Source: Thioalkalivibrio sp. ALJ24
Lineage (GTDB): Bacteria; Pseudomonadota; Gammaproteobacteria; Ectothiorhodospirales; Ectothiorhodospiraceae
Assembly: GCF_000377785.1 (NCBI RefSeq)
Contig: NZ_KB898730.1
Location: 55,098 to 119,097, forward strand
Length of the DNA stretch: 64,000 nucleotides
Direction of reading: 5' to 3'
A program made the translations under genes and the position numbers. Below, one piece after another: positions 22,404 through 34,553 of this stretch. Within the stretch, counting starts at the first letter, position 1; each line of letters begins with the position of its first letter. Below the pieces are notes generated by a model that saw only the letters and a list, made by a program, of their open reading frames with translations, was not told the DNA's origin and did no database searches.

Positions 22404-24293
22404 ATGGCGTTATTGCAGATTACCGAACCCGGCGTCGATTCCGCCCCGCACCAGCGTCATCTGGCGGCGGGGATCGACCTGGGGACGACCCACTCGCTGG
22501 TGGCGACCGTCCGCAGCGGCGAGGCCGATACCCTGCCCGACGAACAGGGGCGCCACATCCTGCCGTCGGTGGTGCATTATTCCGCGGAGGGCGCGCAGGT
22601 GGGGCACGAAGCGGCCGATCACGCCGCGGACGATCCACACAACACCATCGCGTCGGTGAAGCGCCTGATCGGGCGCGCTGCGGCCGATGTCGCCACGCTC
22701 TCGGGCGAGCTGCCGTTCCGGTTGAAGACCGCGGACGAATCCGGCGTTCCGCGCATCGAGACTGCGGCCGGCGACAAGACCGCCGTGGAGGTCTCTGCGG
22801 ATATCCTCGGGACCCTGCGGGCACGGGCCGAGGCGACCCTGGGCGACGAGCTGGAGGGCGTGGTGATCACGGTGCCGGCCTATTTCGACGACGCCCAGCG
22901 CCAGGCCACCCGGGATGCGGCCCAGCTCGCCGGCCTCAATGTCCTGCGGCTGATCTCCGAACCGACCGCCGCGGCCGTCGCCTACGGCCTGGACCAGGGA
23001 GAGGAGAGCACCATTGCGGTGTACGACCTCGGCGGTGGCACCTTCGATATCTCCATCCTGCAGCTGCGTCGCGGCGTGTTCGAGGTGCTGGCGACCGGCG
23101 GGGACTCCGCGCTGGGCGGCGACGACGTGGACCGCAGCGTGGCCGAATGGCTGCTGCAGCAGGCGGGCATGCAGGGCGAAAACGATCCGCAGCGCCTGCG
23201 CCGCGTGACCCTGGAGGCGCGCCGCGCCAAGGAGGCGCTGACCGAGGCGGACACCACCGAGGTGCGTGTGACCCGCGCCGATGGCAGCGAATGGCGGGGG
23301 CAGCTGGATCGCGCCGGCCTGCTGGAACTGGCGCGCCCGCTGCTGGACCGCACCCTCGAGGCCTGCGGCCAGGTGCTGACCGATGCCGGTCTTGCGCGCG
23401 ACGCCATCGACGAGGTAGTGCTGGTGGGCGGCTCTACCCGGATGCCGGCGGTGCGCGAGGCGGTGCAGGAATTTTTTGATCGTGAACCGCGTGCCGGGAT
23501 CGATCCGGATCGCGTGGTCGCGATCGGCGCCGCGCAGCAGGCGGACATCCTCGCCGGCAACAAGCCGGACACCGAGCTGGTGCTGCTGGACGTGATCCCG
23601 CTGTCGCTGGGCCTGGAAACCATGGGCGGGCTGGTCGAATTCATCGTCCCGCGCAACACCACCATCCCGGTCAGTCGGGCGCAGGAATTCACCACCTTCA
23701 AGGACGGCCAGACCGCGATGTCGCTGCACGTGGTGCAGGGCGAGCGCGACGTGGTGGACGCCAACCGTTCGCTGGCGCGCTTCACCCTGTCCGGGATCCC
23801 GCCGATGGTCGCCGGGGCGGCGCGCATCCGGGTCACCTTCCAGGTGGACGCCGACGGCCTTTTGAGCGTGACCGCGCGCGAGCAGACCCAGGGCGTAGAG
23901 GCGCACGTGGAGGTCAAGCCCAGTTACGGACTGACCGACGCCGAGATCGAACAGATGCTGCGTGATTCCGCCTCCGCGGCGCGCGACGACATGGAGGCCC
24001 GCCGGCTGCGCGAGGAGCAGGTCGAGGCCGACCGCGTGCTGGAGGCGCTGAACGCCGCGCTGGAAACCGATGGCGACCGCTACCTGGACGCCGACGAACG
24101 CGCGAACATCGAGGCCGCCCGCGACGCCCTGGCCGAAGAACGCGGCCGCGGCGAGGATCCGGACGCCATCGAGGCCGCGCGCAAGCGCGTCGAACAGGCC
24201 TCCGAGGCCTTCGTCGCGCGCCGCATGAACGACAGCATTCGCCGCGCACTGGCCGGCCACAATGTCTCCGAATACGACGACTCAGGGAACTGA
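22404..24293 (+). CDS. hscA: Fe-S assembly Hsp70 chaperone HscA
   Basis: 629 residues, specialised Hsp70. Nucleotide-binding motifs: [26 protein letters not shown] and [16 protein letters not shown]; substrate domain from about residue 390 with [13 protein letters not shown]. It binds the LPPVK loop of IscU and drives cluster release. Lies 51 bp after hscB and directly before the ferredoxin gene. Confidence 0.97.
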   Translation: MALLQITEPGVDSAPHQRHLAAGIDLGTTHSLVATVRSGEADTLPDEQGRHILPSVVHYSAEGAQVGHEAADHAADDPHNTIASVKRLIGRAAADVATLSGELPFRLKTADESGVPRIETAAGDKTAVEVSADILGTLRARAEATLGDELEGVVITVPAYFDDAQRQATRDAAQLAGLNVLRLISEPTAAAVAYGLDQGEESTIAVYDLGGGTFDISILQLRRGVFEVLATGGDSALGGDDVDRSVAEWLLQQAGMQGENDPQRLRRVTLEARRAKEALTEADTTEVRVTRADGSEWRGQLDRAGLLELARPLLDRTLEACGQVLTDAGLARDAIDEVVLVGGSTRMPAVREAVQEFFDREPRAGIDPDRVVAIGAAQQADILAGNKPDTELVLLDVIPLSLGLETMGGLVEFIVPRNTTIPVSRAQEFTTFKDGQTAMSLHVVQGERDVVDANRSLARFTLSGIPPMVAGAARIRVTFQVDADGLLSVTAREQTQGVEAHVEVKPSYGLTDAEIEQMLRDSASAARDDMEARRLREEQVEADRVLEALNAALETDGDRYLDADERANIEAARDALAEERGRGEDPDAIEAARKRVEQASEAFVARRMNDSIRRALAGHNVSEYDDSGN

Positions 24294-24297
24294 CCCC

Positions 24298-24636
24298 ATG
24301 CCACAGGTGATCTTTCTGCCGCACGAGGAAATCTGTCCGGAGGGGGCCTCCATCGAGGCCGAGCCGGGCATCAGCATCTGCGATCTCGCCCTGAAGAACG
24401 GGATCGAGATCGAACACGCCTGCGAGAAGTCCTGCGCCTGCACCACCTGTCACGTGTACGTGCGTGAAGGGATGGACAGTCTGGAGGAGCCCACCGAGGA
24501 CGAGGAAGACATGCTGGACAAGGCGTGGGGCCTGGAGCCCGATTCGCGACTGTCCTGCCAGGCCGTGGTCGGCGATGCCGATCTGGTCGTGGAACTGCCC
24601 AAGTACACCATCAATCAGGTGTCCGAAAACCACTGA
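24298..24636 (+). CDS. fdx: Isc [2Fe-2S] ferredoxin
   Basis: 112 residues. Cluster ligands C42, C48, C51 and C87, with the extra C46 found in isc-type ferredoxins (ACEKSCACTTC). It supplies electrons for cluster assembly on IscU. The ATG at 24298 is 4 nt after the hscA stop; an earlier in-frame ATG would overlap hscA by 30 nt and does not fit the family N-terminus. Confidence 0.96.
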   Translation: MPQVIFLPHEEICPEGASIEAEPGISICDLALKNGIEIEHACEKSCACTTCHVYVREGMDSLEEPTEDEEDMLDKAWGLEPDSRLSCQAVVGDADLVVELPKYTINQVSENH

Positions 24637-24655
24637 TCAGCGGGGGAGTGCGGTC

Positions 24656-24859
24656 ATGAAGTGGACCGATACCAGCGAAATTGCGATGCAGCTTGCGGAC
24701 GAGCATCCGGACGTGGATCCGCGTACGGTGAACTTCGTCGACCTGCGTAACTGGGTGATCGAGCTTCCCGAGTTCGATGATGACCCCGACCGTTCCGGCG
24801 AACGGATCCTTGAGGCGATCCAGCTGGCCTGGATGGAGGAGGCCGACCTCGACGACTGA
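24656..24859 (+). CDS. iscX: Fe-S assembly protein IscX
   Basis: 67 residues, very acidic, with the family pattern MKWTDTSEIA, DVDPRTVNFVDLRNWV and the C-terminal EAIQLAWMEEADLDD. IscX binds IscS and modulates cluster assembly according to iron. GGGGGAG precedes the ATG. Last gene of the isc operon. Confidence 0.95.
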   Translation: MKWTDTSEIAMQLADEHPDVDPRTVNFVDLRNWVIELPEFDDDPDRSGERILEAIQLAWMEEADLDD

Positions 24860-24928
24860 TCGTCGAGGGGGCGCCTGCTGCAAGGCGGGGTAAGAGCGTT
24901 GGTGGTGCCGGACGAATCGGTGCGGCCG

Positions 24929-24957
24929 TTGCCGCGCGCCGGCCCGGCCGCTACACT
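24929..24957 (+). promoter_or_regulatory. Sigma70-like promoter upstream of ndk
   Basis: TTGCCG (24929-24934), 17-bp spacer, TACACT (24952-24957). Expected start near 24964, giving a leader of about 120 nt that holds the hairpin described next. Confidence 0.5.
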
Positions 24958-24977
24958 GCGCGCCGCGTGTTGCGCCC

Positions 24978-25033
24978 GTGACCGCGTTCGCATCGGGAAC
25001 CCGCCATCCGGCGGGTTTCGTGTTTGCGGTCAC
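24978..25033 (+). promoter_or_regulatory. Two-tier leader hairpin before ndk
   Basis: Outer stem GTGACCGC / GCGGTCAC (24978-24985, 25026-25033), a partly paired internal region, and inner stem AACCCGCC / GGCGGGTT (24998-25005, 25010-25017) with an ATCC loop followed by T-rich TTTCGTGTTT. The inner part alone resembles an intrinsic terminator. It may end the isc transcript, attenuate ndk, or both. Confidence 0.5.
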
Positions 25034-25083
25034 GGAGCCATCCCCCTTGCCCAGACGATTTTGTCCAGACTCAGGAGAGCCCC

Positions 25084-25515
25084 ATGGCCGTTGAACGTAC
25101 CCTTTCCATCATCAAGCCCGACGCCGTCGCGAAGAACGTGATCGGCGAGATCTACAGCCGTTTCGAGAACGCCGGCCTGCAGATCGTGGGCGCACGCATG
25201 ATGCACCTCGACCGCGCCCAGGCCGAAGCCTTCTACGAAGTGCACAAGGAACGCCCGTTTTTCAACGATCTGGTCGAATTCATGATCTCCGGTCCGGTGA
25301 TGGTCCAGGTGCTGGAAGGCGAGGACGCCATCGCGAAGAACCGCGACATCATGGGCGCGACCAACCCCGCCGAGGCGGCCCCCGGTACCATCCGTGCCGA
25401 CTATGCGGTGTCCATCGACGAGAACGCGGTGCACGGCTCCGATGCCGCGGATACCGCCGAGCGCGAGATCGCGTTCTTCTTCGGTGACGACGGCGTCTGC
25501 CCGCGTACGCGCTGA
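25084..25515 (+). CDS. ndk: Nucleoside diphosphate kinase
   Basis: 143 residues. Ndk balances NTP and dNTP pools through a phosphohistidine. Active-site H117 lies in NAVHGSDA; the N-terminal [15 protein letters not shown] and [17 protein letters not shown] are the nucleotide-binding blocks. AGGAGAG precedes the ATG. ndk before rlmN is a common gammaproteobacterial order. Confidence 0.97.
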   Translation: MAVERTLSIIKPDAVAKNVIGEIYSRFENAGLQIVGARMMHLDRAQAEAFYEVHKERPFFNDLVEFMISGPVMVQVLEGEDAIAKNRDIMGATNPAEAAPGTIRADYAVSIDENAVHGSDAADTAEREIAFFFGDDGVCPRTR

Positions 25516-25634
25516 GATCTGCCGCGCAGGAACCGGGGCCGGGCACCTGACGTGCTCGGTCCCGGTGCATTGCCTGTAGGCAGGCGGGTCCCGGGCGAAG
25601 TACACTGTGGGATCCGCTCCAATCGGTCGTAGGA

Positions 25635-26768
25635 ATGTCCGTGTCCAATCACGCCCCCGTCAACCTGCTGGGTTACAGCCGCGATCAGCTGGTCGAGCTC
25701 TTCGCGCAGTGGGGTGAGCCCCGTTTCCGCGCCACCCAGCTGGTCAAGTGGATCCATCAACGCGGGGTAACGGACTTCGATGCGATGACCGATGTCTCGC
25801 GCAAACTGCGCGAACGCCTGGCCTCCGAGGCGGAGATCCGCACGCCCGAGGTCGCCCTGGAAAAGACCTCCGATGACGGCACCGTCAAATGGGTGCTGCG
25901 TCTCCCCGATGGCAACGCGATCGAGACCGTCTATATCCCTGACGGCGGCCGCGGCACCCTTTGTGTGTCCTCGCAGGTCGGCTGCGCGCTCGACTGCACT
26001 TTCTGCTCCACCGCCCAGCAGGGTTTCAACCGCAACCTGACCAGCAGCGAGATCATCGGCCAGGTCTGGCTGGCGATGCAGCGTCTGCCGGCACCCGAAG
26101 GTCGTCCGCGCGCCGTCACCAACGTGGTGCTGATGGGCATGGGCGAGCCGCTGGCGAACTTCGACGCGGTGGTGCCGGCGCTGCAGCTGATGACCGATGA
26201 CAACGCCTACGGGCTCAGCCGGCGGCGGGTCACGGTGTCGACCTCGGGTCTGGTGCCGGCGCTGGATCGGCTTGCGGAGCACACCGACGTGGCGCTGGCC
26301 CTGAGCCTGCATGCCCCCAACGATGAACTGCGCGACCGCCTGGTCCCGATCAATCGCAAATACCCCATTGCACCCCTGATCGATGCCTGCCGGCGCTACG
26401 TGGAGGCGACCGGGTCGCACAGCGGGGTGACCGTCGAATATGTCCTGCTGGCAGGGGTCAATGATCGGCCCGAGCATGCGCGCGAACTGGCGGCACTGCT
26501 GCGCGGCCTGCCCTGCAAGCTCAACCTGATCCCGTTCAATCCGTTCCCCGGGGCACCGTTCGAGCGCCCCGGCGAGGCGGATATCGAGCGCTTCGAACGG
26601 TTGCTGCAGAAGGCCGGGTACGTGACGACGGTGCGGCGCACGCGGGGGGATGACATCGATGCCGCCTGCGGCCAGCTGGTGGGACAGGTGGAGGATCGCA
26701 CCAATCGGGGCCTGCGCATGATCCGGCTGCACGCGGAGATCCCGGCTAACCAGCGGAGGGCTTCCTGA
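25635..26768 (+). CDS. rlmN: Dual-specificity RNA methyltransferase RlmN
   Basis: 377 residues, radical-SAM enzyme that methylates C2 of A2503 in 23S rRNA and A37 in some tRNAs. The Fe-S motif C117-x3-C121-x2-C124 (GCALDCTFC), the [10 protein letters not shown] motif and the C-terminal catalytic cysteine (DIDAACGQL) are present. The stop overlaps the pilF start (TGATG), so the two are coupled. Confidence 0.97.
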   Translation: MSVSNHAPVNLLGYSRDQLVELFAQWGEPRFRATQLVKWIHQRGVTDFDAMTDVSRKLRERLASEAEIRTPEVALEKTSDDGTVKWVLRLPDGNAIETVYIPDGGRGTLCVSSQVGCALDCTFCSTAQQGFNRNLTSSEIIGQVWLAMQRLPAPEGRPRAVTNVVLMGMGEPLANFDAVVPALQLMTDDNAYGLSRRRVTVSTSGLVPALDRLAEHTDVALALSLHAPNDELRDRLVPINRKYPIAPLIDACRRYVEATGSHSGVTVEYVLLAGVNDRPEHARELAALLRGLPCKLNLIPFNPFPGAPFERPGEADIERFERLLQKAGYVTTVRRTRGDDIDAACGQLVGQVEDRTNRGLRMIRLHAEIPANQRRAS

Positions 26769-27538
26769 TGGGGAGTGGCAAGTCGCTGGGGCGTGCGGCT
26801 GCGGTCCTTGCGCTGGCCGGTCTCCTGCATGGCTGTGGGGCAATGGAACAGCGCGCTGGCGAGAGCAACGAAGCCGCCGACGTGAATGCCGAACTGGGCA
26901 TCGGGTACATCCGCGAGGGTGAATTCGACCAGGCGGAGGTCAGCCTGAAGCGGGCGCTGGAATATGATCGCAATCACGCCATGGCGAATCTCGGCATGGC
27001 CACGCTGTACGAACGGCGGGACGCGGTGGACGAAGCGGTGGAGCACTACGAGCGTGCCCTGGCCCAGGACCCGGATGATCCGCATATCCAGGTGAGTACC
27101 GGTGCGATGCTCTGCCGCCAGGGTGACTTCGAGCGCGCCCAGGATCTTTTCGGCAAGGCAATCGACAACGTCGACTACGACCGGCGCGACCTGGCCTTGC
27201 TCAATTCGGGCGCCTGCTACGCCGACGAGGGCGAATACGAACGCGCGGAGCAGCGCCTGCGCGATTCGCTGGAGCGCAATCCGGAAAGCCCGCGGGCCCT
27301 GCTGGAACTGGCCTCGGTGAGCTATCAGCGGGGCGAACCGATGCAGACGCGTGCCTTCCTCCAGCGGCTGTCAGGGCGCGGCATCGAAAATGCCGAGACC
27401 CTGCTGCTGTGCTATCAGGCCGAGACGGACCTCGGCCGTGACCGCGACGCGGCGGCCTGTGCCGAGCGGCTGCAGGAGGAATACCCGGACAGCAGCCAGG
27501 CCGCGAAGCTGCAACGGCTGGAGCGGGAAGGTGGCTGA
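26768..27538 (+). CDS. pilF: Type IV pilus biogenesis lipoprotein PilF/PilW (TPR)
   Basis: 256 residues. Lipoprotein signal with lipobox LLHGC near residue 23, then about six tetratricopeptide repeats (e.g. DVNAELGIGYIREGEFDQAEVSLKRALE). PilF lipoproteins assist PilQ secretin assembly in the outer membrane; the gene sits in this cluster even where pili are absent. It overlaps rlmN at its start and rodZ by 8 nt at its end. Confidence 0.88.
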   Translation: MGSGKSLGRAAAVLALAGLLHGCGAMEQRAGESNEAADVNAELGIGYIREGEFDQAEVSLKRALEYDRNHAMANLGMATLYERRDAVDEAVEHYERALAQDPDDPHIQVSTGAMLCRQGDFERAQDLFGKAIDNVDYDRRDLALLNSGACYADEGEYERAEQRLRDSLERNPESPRALLELASVSYQRGEPMQTRAFLQRLSGRGIENAETLLLCYQAETDLGRDRDAAACAERLQEEYPDSSQAAKLQRLEREGG

Positions 27539-28730
27539 TCGCGGCTCGCGCGAACCGGATCTGGGCCGTGTGGAGGACGTGGACGACACGGCCGCTGGCC
27601 GTCCGCCACTGAGCGCCTCCGGGGGGCCGGGCCATGAGGAAGAGCCGCCGGTCACCAGTGGCCTGACGATACGGGACCGGCCCTTTTCCGAGGAAGGCCC
27701 CGAGTCTCCCGGCGACGACGATGGCGAAGCCCAGCCGGGACGCGGTCTGCGGGTGGCGCGCGAAGCGGCCGGGCTGGAGCTCGCCGAGCTCTCGCGGCGA
27801 ACCCATCTGGGGCGTTCGTTGCTGGCGGACCTCGAGGCCAACCGTTTCGATCACATCACCCCGGCGTACGTGCGTGGCTACCTGCGTTCCTGCGCGCGCG
27901 AACTGGGTGTGGATCCGGACCCCTGGATTCGGGCCTACGACCGGCGTGCTCCGGCCGAGCCCGACCCGCGACCGGTCGCGACCCGCAGGCATCGTCCGCG
28001 CGGCCGGCGGCGGCTGTGGCCGTGGTGGCTGGGGGCACTGCTGATTGCGGGCGTGCTGGCCCTGGCCGTCGCGTTGTGGACCGAGGAGCTGTCGATGGAC
28101 GCCCTGCCGTTCTCGGTCGGTGAAAACGGCGAGCTGGCCGGGGCGCTGGAGCCCGAGGGCGAACACGAAGAACCGGCCGCTACCGCGCCGGACGAGGATC
28201 CCACGGTCGAGGCAGAGGCCCCGACCATCGGTCCGCCCGAGCCGCTGGCGCCGCCGGAAGAGGAAGAGGCCGCGCGGGAGGATGAGGATCGGAGCGAGGA
28301 CGCAGACGTCGTCGATGCCGAGGACCCGTCGGCCGCGGAGCCGGGCGTGGCCGCCGCGCCGGCCGGTCTGACCCACGGCATGGATGAAGGGGTGTTGCCA
28401 CGCCCGCTGGCGGTCACGCGGGACGCGCCGGAGGCGGCCGCTGACACCGAAGAGGCAGAGATCGACGACCCCGCGCCGGCCGAAGGCATGGCGCGGCTGG
28501 AGCTGGAGATCAGCGAGACCTCCTGGGTCGAGATCCGGGACGCGTCGGACGCCGTTGTACTGACCGGCGTGCTGTCGGCGGATACCCGCGAGGAACTGGA
28601 ACTGGAGCTGCCCGGGCGCGCGGTGCTCGGCAATGCCCCGGGCGTCGAGCTGACACTGAACGGCGAATCCGTGGACTTTGAAGAACACGTCCGCGGAGAC
28701 CGTACGGCCCGATTCGATCTGGATGAATGA
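27531..28730 (+). CDS. rodZ: Cytoskeleton protein RodZ
   Basis: 399 residues. An acidic N-terminal tail, then a Cro/C1-type helix-turn-helix ([24 protein letters not shown], residues about 75-98), a basic stretch, one transmembrane helix ([21 protein letters not shown]), a long acidic low-complexity linker, and a C-terminal DUF4115 domain ([16 protein letters not shown]). RodZ links MreB to the membrane and sets rod shape. The GTG at 27531 with GCGGGAAG upstream is the best start. The linker is far more acidic than usual. Confidence 0.88.
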   Translation: MADRGSREPDLGRVEDVDDTAAGRPPLSASGGPGHEEEPPVTSGLTIRDRPFSEEGPESPGDDDGEAQPGRGLRVAREAAGLELAELSRRTHLGRSLLADLEANRFDHITPAYVRGYLRSCARELGVDPDPWIRAYDRRAPAEPDPRPVATRRHRPRGRRRLWPWWLGALLIAGVLALAVALWTEELSMDALPFSVGENGELAGALEPEGEHEEPAATAPDEDPTVEAEAPTIGPPEPLAPPEEEEAAREDEDRSEDADVVDAEDPSAAEPGVAAAPAGLTHGMDEGVLPRPLAVTRDAPEAAADTEEAEIDDPAPAEGMARLELEISETSWVEIRDASDAVVLTGVLSADTREELELELPGRAVLGNAPGVELTLNGESVDFEEHVRGDRTARFDLDE

Positions 28731-28782
28731 CGGTGCGCCCGAACGGCCGCGCCCCGAACCGGAACCTGCCCGAATAAACCCG

Positions 28783-30057
<1,275 letters not shown>

Positions 30058-30070
30058 AGGAAGAGGCAAC

Positions 30071-30685
30071 ATGAGCTATCTCACCGACGAAGAAAAGGCG
30101 GAACGAATCAAGCAGTGGTGGTCCGACAATGGCATGGCGGTCATTGCCGGGCTGGTGCTCGGGATCGCCGGCCTGTTCGGCTACAACTGGTGGACCGGTC
30201 AGCAGGCGGAGCGCGCCGAACAGGCCTCCGAGATGTATCAGGTGCTGCAGTTCAGCATGCGCGCGGGGCAGTATGAACAGGCCGACGAGATGGCGCAGCA
30301 GCTGATCGAACATGGCGGCCGCACGCCCTATGTCGCGCTCGCCTGGGCCCATCGCGCCGAAGTGGCGCTGGCCGGCGAAGACCGTGAAGCCGCGGTGGCG
30401 GCGCTGCGCGAGGCCGTGGATGCGGCACCGGATGCGGGGCACCGGGAGCTGTTCCGTCTGCGTCTGGCGCGCCAGCTGATCCAGAGCGAGGAACTGGAGG
30501 AGGCGGAATCCGTGCTGGCTTCGGTCGAGGATGATGCGTTCCGCGGCCTGCGGCTCGAACTGAGCGGTGATCTCGCCCGCGCCCGTGGCGACAACGACAC
30601 CGCGCGCGACCACTATCGCGAGGCGCTGGATGCCGGCCATACGCCGGAATATCTCGAACTGAAATACGAAGACCTGTCCGCCTGA
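30071..30685 (+). CDS. yfgM: YfgM-like SecYEG ancillary subunit (TPR)
   Basis: 204 residues. N-terminal cytosolic start MSYLTDEEKAERIKQWWSDNG, one membrane helix (MAVIAGLVLGIAGLFGYNWW), then periplasmic TPR-like helices. YfgM binds SecYEG and the PpiD chaperone. Located between hisS and bamB as in E. coli; AAGGAAGAGG precedes the ATG. Confidence 0.93.
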   Translation: MSYLTDEEKAERIKQWWSDNGMAVIAGLVLGIAGLFGYNWWTGQQAERAEQASEMYQVLQFSMRAGQYEQADEMAQQLIEHGGRTPYVALAWAHRAEVALAGEDREAAVAALREAVDAAPDAGHRELFRLRLARQLIQSEELEEAESVLASVEDDAFRGLRLELSGDLARARGDNDTARDHYREALDAGHTPEYLELKYEDLSA

Positions 30686-30699
30686 GGAAATCCGTCAAC

Positions 30700-31896
30700 A
30701 TGCATCACTTGCTGCAACTTCGCCCCGTCCTGCGGCTGTTCGCCGTCGCGGGCCTGGCCATGTCCGTGAGTGCCTGCGGCCTGTTTTCGCGGGACGAGAC
30801 CGAGCCCCCGGCGGAGCTGGTCGACTTTGACGTCCGTGGCGAACCGAGCGAGCGCTGGTCGGCCTCGCTGGGGCGGGGCGGCGAGCGTTTCCTGTGGGAG
30901 GTGTATCCGGCCGTGACCGAGGATCGCGTGTTCGCCGCCGGCGCGGACGGGCGGGTGATGGCGTTCGACCGCGACTCGGGCTCGCGTGAATGGCGCACAC
31001 AGCTGGATGACGTGCGGATCGCCTCCGGTGTGGCCGTGGGCGACGGTGTGGCCGTCGTTGGCACCCTCGAGGGGATGGCGATCGCGGTGAGCGATGATGG
31101 CGAGGGCGAGCGCTGGCGCACCCGACTGTCCAGCGAGGTGATCGCGATTTCCGAGGTGGCCTCGGGCGTGGTGATCGCGCGGACCAACGACGGGCGCCTG
31201 CACGCACTGGATATCGCTACCGGTGCGGTGCAGTGGACCGCGCTGCGCACCACGCCCGCGCTGAGCCTGCGCGGGGGCCACGTGCCGCAGATCGTGGGCG
31301 GCCGGGTGCTGGCCGGCTTCGACGACGGCCGCCTGATGATGCTCGGGATCAATCGCGGCAATACCCTGTGGGAGACCACCCTCGGGATCCCCGCCGGGCG
31401 CTCGGAGGTCGAGCGCATGGTGGACGTGGACGGCCATATCCCGATCTACCGCGGCGCGGCCCTGGGCGTCAGTTACCAGGGACGCATGGCCGCGGTAGAC
31501 CTGAACTCCGGCGAGATGTACTGGGATCGGGAGTTTTCGTCGTATCAGGGCGGGGATGTCTCCATCGGCCGCGACAGGCTGGTGGTCAGCGATGCCGAGA
31601 GCCATGTTCACGGCATCGACCCGCGCAGCGGTGCGGACCAGTGGGAGAACTCGGGCCTGCGCCTGCGCAGCGTGACCGCGCCGGTGATCCATGACGACTT
31701 CGCCATCGTCGGCGACTTCGAGGGCTACCTGCACTGGCTGGATCTGGAAGACGGCGACTTCGCCGCGCGTACCCGGGTGGCCCGCGGTGCGGTAGTGGCA
31801 CGTCCGGTGCTGGAGGACGACACCCTGTACGTGATCACCGATAACGGTCGTCTGACCGCGGTGGACGTGCGCATCGGCGCCGACGGGGACGACTGA
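30700..31896 (+). CDS. bamB: Outer-membrane assembly lipoprotein BamB
   Basis: 398 residues. Lipoprotein signal ([12 protein letters not shown], Cys near residue 27), then an eight-bladed PQQ-like beta-propeller with repeated motifs such as [30 protein letters not shown] and [15 protein letters not shown]. BamB is part of the BAM complex that inserts outer-membrane beta-barrels. Directly upstream of der. Confidence 0.95.
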   Translation: MHHLLQLRPVLRLFAVAGLAMSVSACGLFSRDETEPPAELVDFDVRGEPSERWSASLGRGGERFLWEVYPAVTEDRVFAAGADGRVMAFDRDSGSREWRTQLDDVRIASGVAVGDGVAVVGTLEGMAIAVSDDGEGERWRTRLSSEVIAISEVASGVVIARTNDGRLHALDIATGAVQWTALRTTPALSLRGGHVPQIVGGRVLAGFDDGRLMMLGINRGNTLWETTLGIPAGRSEVERMVDVDGHIPIYRGAALGVSYQGRMAAVDLNSGEMYWDREFSSYQGGDVSIGRDRLVVSDAESHVHGIDPRSGADQWENSGLRLRSVTAPVIHDDFAIVGDFEGYLHWLDLEDGDFAARTRVARGAVVARPVLEDDTLYVITDNGRLTAVDVRIGADGDD

Positions 31897-31903
31897 TTCA
31901 CTC

Positions 31904-33370
31904 ATGATCCCCGTCGTTGCGCTGGTCGGGCGCCCCAATGTGGGCAAATCGACCCTGTTCAATCAGCTGACCCGTTCGCGCGACGCCCTGGTGGCGGACA
32001 TGCCCGGACTGACGCGCGATCGTCAGTACGGCATCGGGCGCGTGGGCGAATTTCCCTACATGGTGGTGGATACTGGCGGCCTCTCCGGCGAGGAAGAAGG
32101 GGTCGACCGCGCCATGGCCGAACAGACCCGCCGCGCGGTGGCCGAGGCCGATCACGTGCTGTTGCTGGTGGACGCCCGCGACGGCCTGACGCCGCAGGAC
32201 GAGGCCATCGCGGAGCAGCTGCGGGCCAGCGGCGCGCAGACGCGGGTGGTGGTGAACAAGACCGACGGCCTGGATGCCGACGTGGTCAGCGCCGAATTCC
32301 ATGCCCTGGCGCTGGGCGAGGTGACCCCCATCGCCGCCGCGCATGGTCGCGGCGTGCGTGCCCTGATGCAGGCGGTGCGCGACGACGTGGCCCGGGGACG
32401 GGCGCGCGAGCCGGACGCCGGGGATGACGCGTCCGGTGATGAAAACGCGGCCAGTGACGGGCTGGACGCCGCCGCCCAGCAGGCGGCCCTGGACGACTGG
32501 CCCGGGATCCGCGTGGCGGTGGTCGGGCGGCCCAATGCCGGCAAGTCCACCCTGGTCAACCGCATCCTCGGGGACGAACGCGTGGTGGCCACCGAGGTCG
32601 CCGGGACCACGCGCGACAGCATCTTCGTGCCGTTCTCGCGCGAGGACCAGGACTACACCCTGATCGATACCGCCGGGGTGCGGCGCCGCGCGCGGGTCCA
32701 CGAGACCGTGGAGAAGTTCAGCGTGGTCAAGACCCTGCAGGCGATCGAGGCCGCGCACGTGGTGATCATGGTGATTGATGCCCGAGCCGGGCTTTCGGAT
32801 CAGGATGCGCACCTGCTGGGTCTGGTGATCGATGCGGGACGGGCGCTGGTGCTGGCGGTGAACAAATGGGATGGCATGGACCCGGATGATCGCGAGTGGG
32901 TCCGGTCCGAGATGGAGCGCCGCCTCGGGTTTGTCGATTACGCGCGGATGCGGCTGATCTCGGCGTTGCACGGGACCAATGTCGGCCACCTGCTGGACGA
33001 CGTCCGCGAGGCCCACGCCAGTGCGTTCGTGGACATCTCCACCCCGGAGCTGACCCGGTTGCTGGAGGCCGCGGTGGCCGAGCATGCCCCGCCGCTGGTC
33101 AGCGGGCGGCGGATCAAGCTGCGCTATGCGCACCAGGGCGGGCAGAACCCGCCGGTGATCGTGATCCACGGGAACCAGACCGACCGTCTGCCGGGTGCCT
33201 ACAAGCGCTATCTGGAGAACTTCTTCCGCCGTCAGCTGAAGCTGGTGGGTACTCCGCTGCGTCTGGAATTCCGGTCCGGGAAGAACCCCTATGCCGGTCG
33301 GCGCAACAAGCTGACGCCGCGCCAGCAACAGAAACGCAAGCGACTGATGCGCCATGTCCGCAAACGCTGA
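31904..33370 (+). CDS. der: Ribosome-assembly GTPase Der
   Basis: 488 residues with two tandem GTPase domains. G1 motifs are GRPNVGKS (residue 9) and GRPNAGKS (residue 208); NKTDG and NKWDG are the two G4 motifs; a C-terminal KH-like domain ends in a basic tail ([16 protein letters not shown]). Der matures the 50S subunit. An acidic linker joins the G domains. It overlaps the following aminotransferase gene by 17 nt. Confidence 0.97.
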   Translation: MIPVVALVGRPNVGKSTLFNQLTRSRDALVADMPGLTRDRQYGIGRVGEFPYMVVDTGGLSGEEEGVDRAMAEQTRRAVAEADHVLLLVDARDGLTPQDEAIAEQLRASGAQTRVVVNKTDGLDADVVSAEFHALALGEVTPIAAAHGRGVRALMQAVRDDVARGRAREPDAGDDASGDENAASDGLDAAAQQAALDDWPGIRVAVVGRPNAGKSTLVNRILGDERVVATEVAGTTRDSIFVPFSREDQDYTLIDTAGVRRRARVHETVEKFSVVKTLQAIEAAHVVIMVIDARAGLSDQDAHLLGLVIDAGRALVLAVNKWDGMDPDDREWVRSEMERRLGFVDYARMRLISALHGTNVGHLLDDVREAHASAFVDISTPELTRLLEAAVAEHAPPLVSGRRIKLRYAHQGGQNPPVIVIHGNQTDRLPGAYKRYLENFFRRQLKLVGTPLRLEFRSGKNPYAGRRNKLTPRQQQKRKRLMRHVRKR

Positions 33371-34526
33371 GCCCGCGCTGTCCGATTTCGCGCGGGTGGT
33401 CGAACCGTTCCGCGTGATGGACATCCTCGACCGCGCCCAGGCGGCCGAGCGCGCCGGCCGTGACATCATCCACCTCGAGGTGGGCGAACCCGATTTCGTG
33501 ACCCCGCGCGAGGTGGTGGCCGCCGGCGAGGTGGCGCTGGCCGCGGGGGAGACCCGCTATACCCCGGCTCACGGACGCGAGAACCTGCGCCGCGTCATCG
33601 CGGATGACTACCGCGAGCGCCATGGCGCCGAGGTCGATCCCGATCGGGTCGTCGTCACCTCCGGGGCCAGCGCCGGCATCCTGCTTGCGCTGGCCGCGGG
33701 CGTGAATCCCGGCGAAGAGGTCCTGCTGCCGGATCCCGGGTATGCCTGCAACCGCCAGTTCGTGGCCGCCCGCGGCGCGCGGCCGAAGCCCCTGGTGGTG
33801 TCGCCCGAGGACGGCTGGCAGCCGACGCCCGAGGCGGTCGCCGCGGCCTGGAGCGAACAGACCCGGGCGGTGCTGCTCGCCTCGCCCGCCAACCCTACCG
33901 GCACCTGCCTGCCGCGCGAGACCCTTGCGGAGATCGTGGCGGTGGTGGAGGCCCGCGGAGGGCTGGTGATCATGGACGAGATCTATGGTCAGCTGGTGTT
34001 CGGCGAGCCGGAGCGCAGCGCGGTTGCACTGCATCCGAATGTGGTGGTGATCAACAGCTTCTCCAAGTATTTCGCCATGACCGGGTGGCGGCTGGGCTGG
34101 ATGGTGGTGCCGCCGTCATGGATCGACCCGGTACGGCGGCTGGCGCAGAACCTGTTCGTGGCACCGTCCTCCGTGGCACAGGCAGCGGCGATGTTCGCAT
34201 TCCGGCCGGATACCGAGGCCGAGCTGCAGCAGCGGGTGCGCGAGCTGGAACGCCGCCGCGATGTCCTGCTCGAGGCCCTGCCGGATCTGGGTCTGGTGGT
34301 GCGCGCACGACCGCAGGGGGCGTTCTACATCTACGCCGACTGCAGTGCCCATGGCGAGGACTCCGAGGCGCTGTGTGCCCGGATCCTCGATCAGGCGGGG
34401 GTCGCGCTGACCCCCGGCACCGACTTCAGCCCGGCGGATGGCGCGCGTCACCTGCGGATTGCCTACACCCATGGCGAGGAGCGGCTGCGCGAGGCGGTTG
34501 AGCGCCTGCGCGGCGTGCTGGCCTGA
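33354..34526 (+). CDS. PLP-dependent aminotransferase, class I
   Basis: 390 residues, fold-type I. PLP lysine in [35 protein letters not shown] and IYGQLVF carry the cofactor contacts; a C-terminal Arg in [16 protein letters not shown] binds the substrate carboxylate. It resembles aspartate/alanine-type aminotransferases; the substrate cannot be assigned. The ATG lies inside the end of der, implying coupling. Confidence 0.88.
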   Translation: MSANAEPALSDFARVVEPFRVMDILDRAQAAERAGRDIIHLEVGEPDFVTPREVVAAGEVALAAGETRYTPAHGRENLRRVIADDYRERHGAEVDPDRVVVTSGASAGILLALAAGVNPGEEVLLPDPGYACNRQFVAARGARPKPLVVSPEDGWQPTPEAVAAAWSEQTRAVLLASPANPTGTCLPRETLAEIVAVVEARGGLVIMDEIYGQLVFGEPERSAVALHPNVVVINSFSKYFAMTGWRLGWMVVPPSWIDPVRRLAQNLFVAPSSVAQAAAMFAFRPDTEAELQQRVRELERRRDVLLEALPDLGLVVRARPQGAFYIYADCSAHGEDSEALCARILDQAGVALTPGTDFSPADGARHLRIAYTHGEERLREAVERLRGVLA

Positions 34527-34553
34527 GGCCGGGAGGCCAGGTCGGGCTCAGGC
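34521..34553. terminator. Inverted repeat spanning two convergent stop codons
   Basis: GCCTGAG (34521-34527) and CTCAGGC (34547-34553) pair around a GC-rich loop. The arms carry the stop codons of the aminotransferase and the sugar kinase. Likely a shared weak terminator. Confidence 0.35.
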
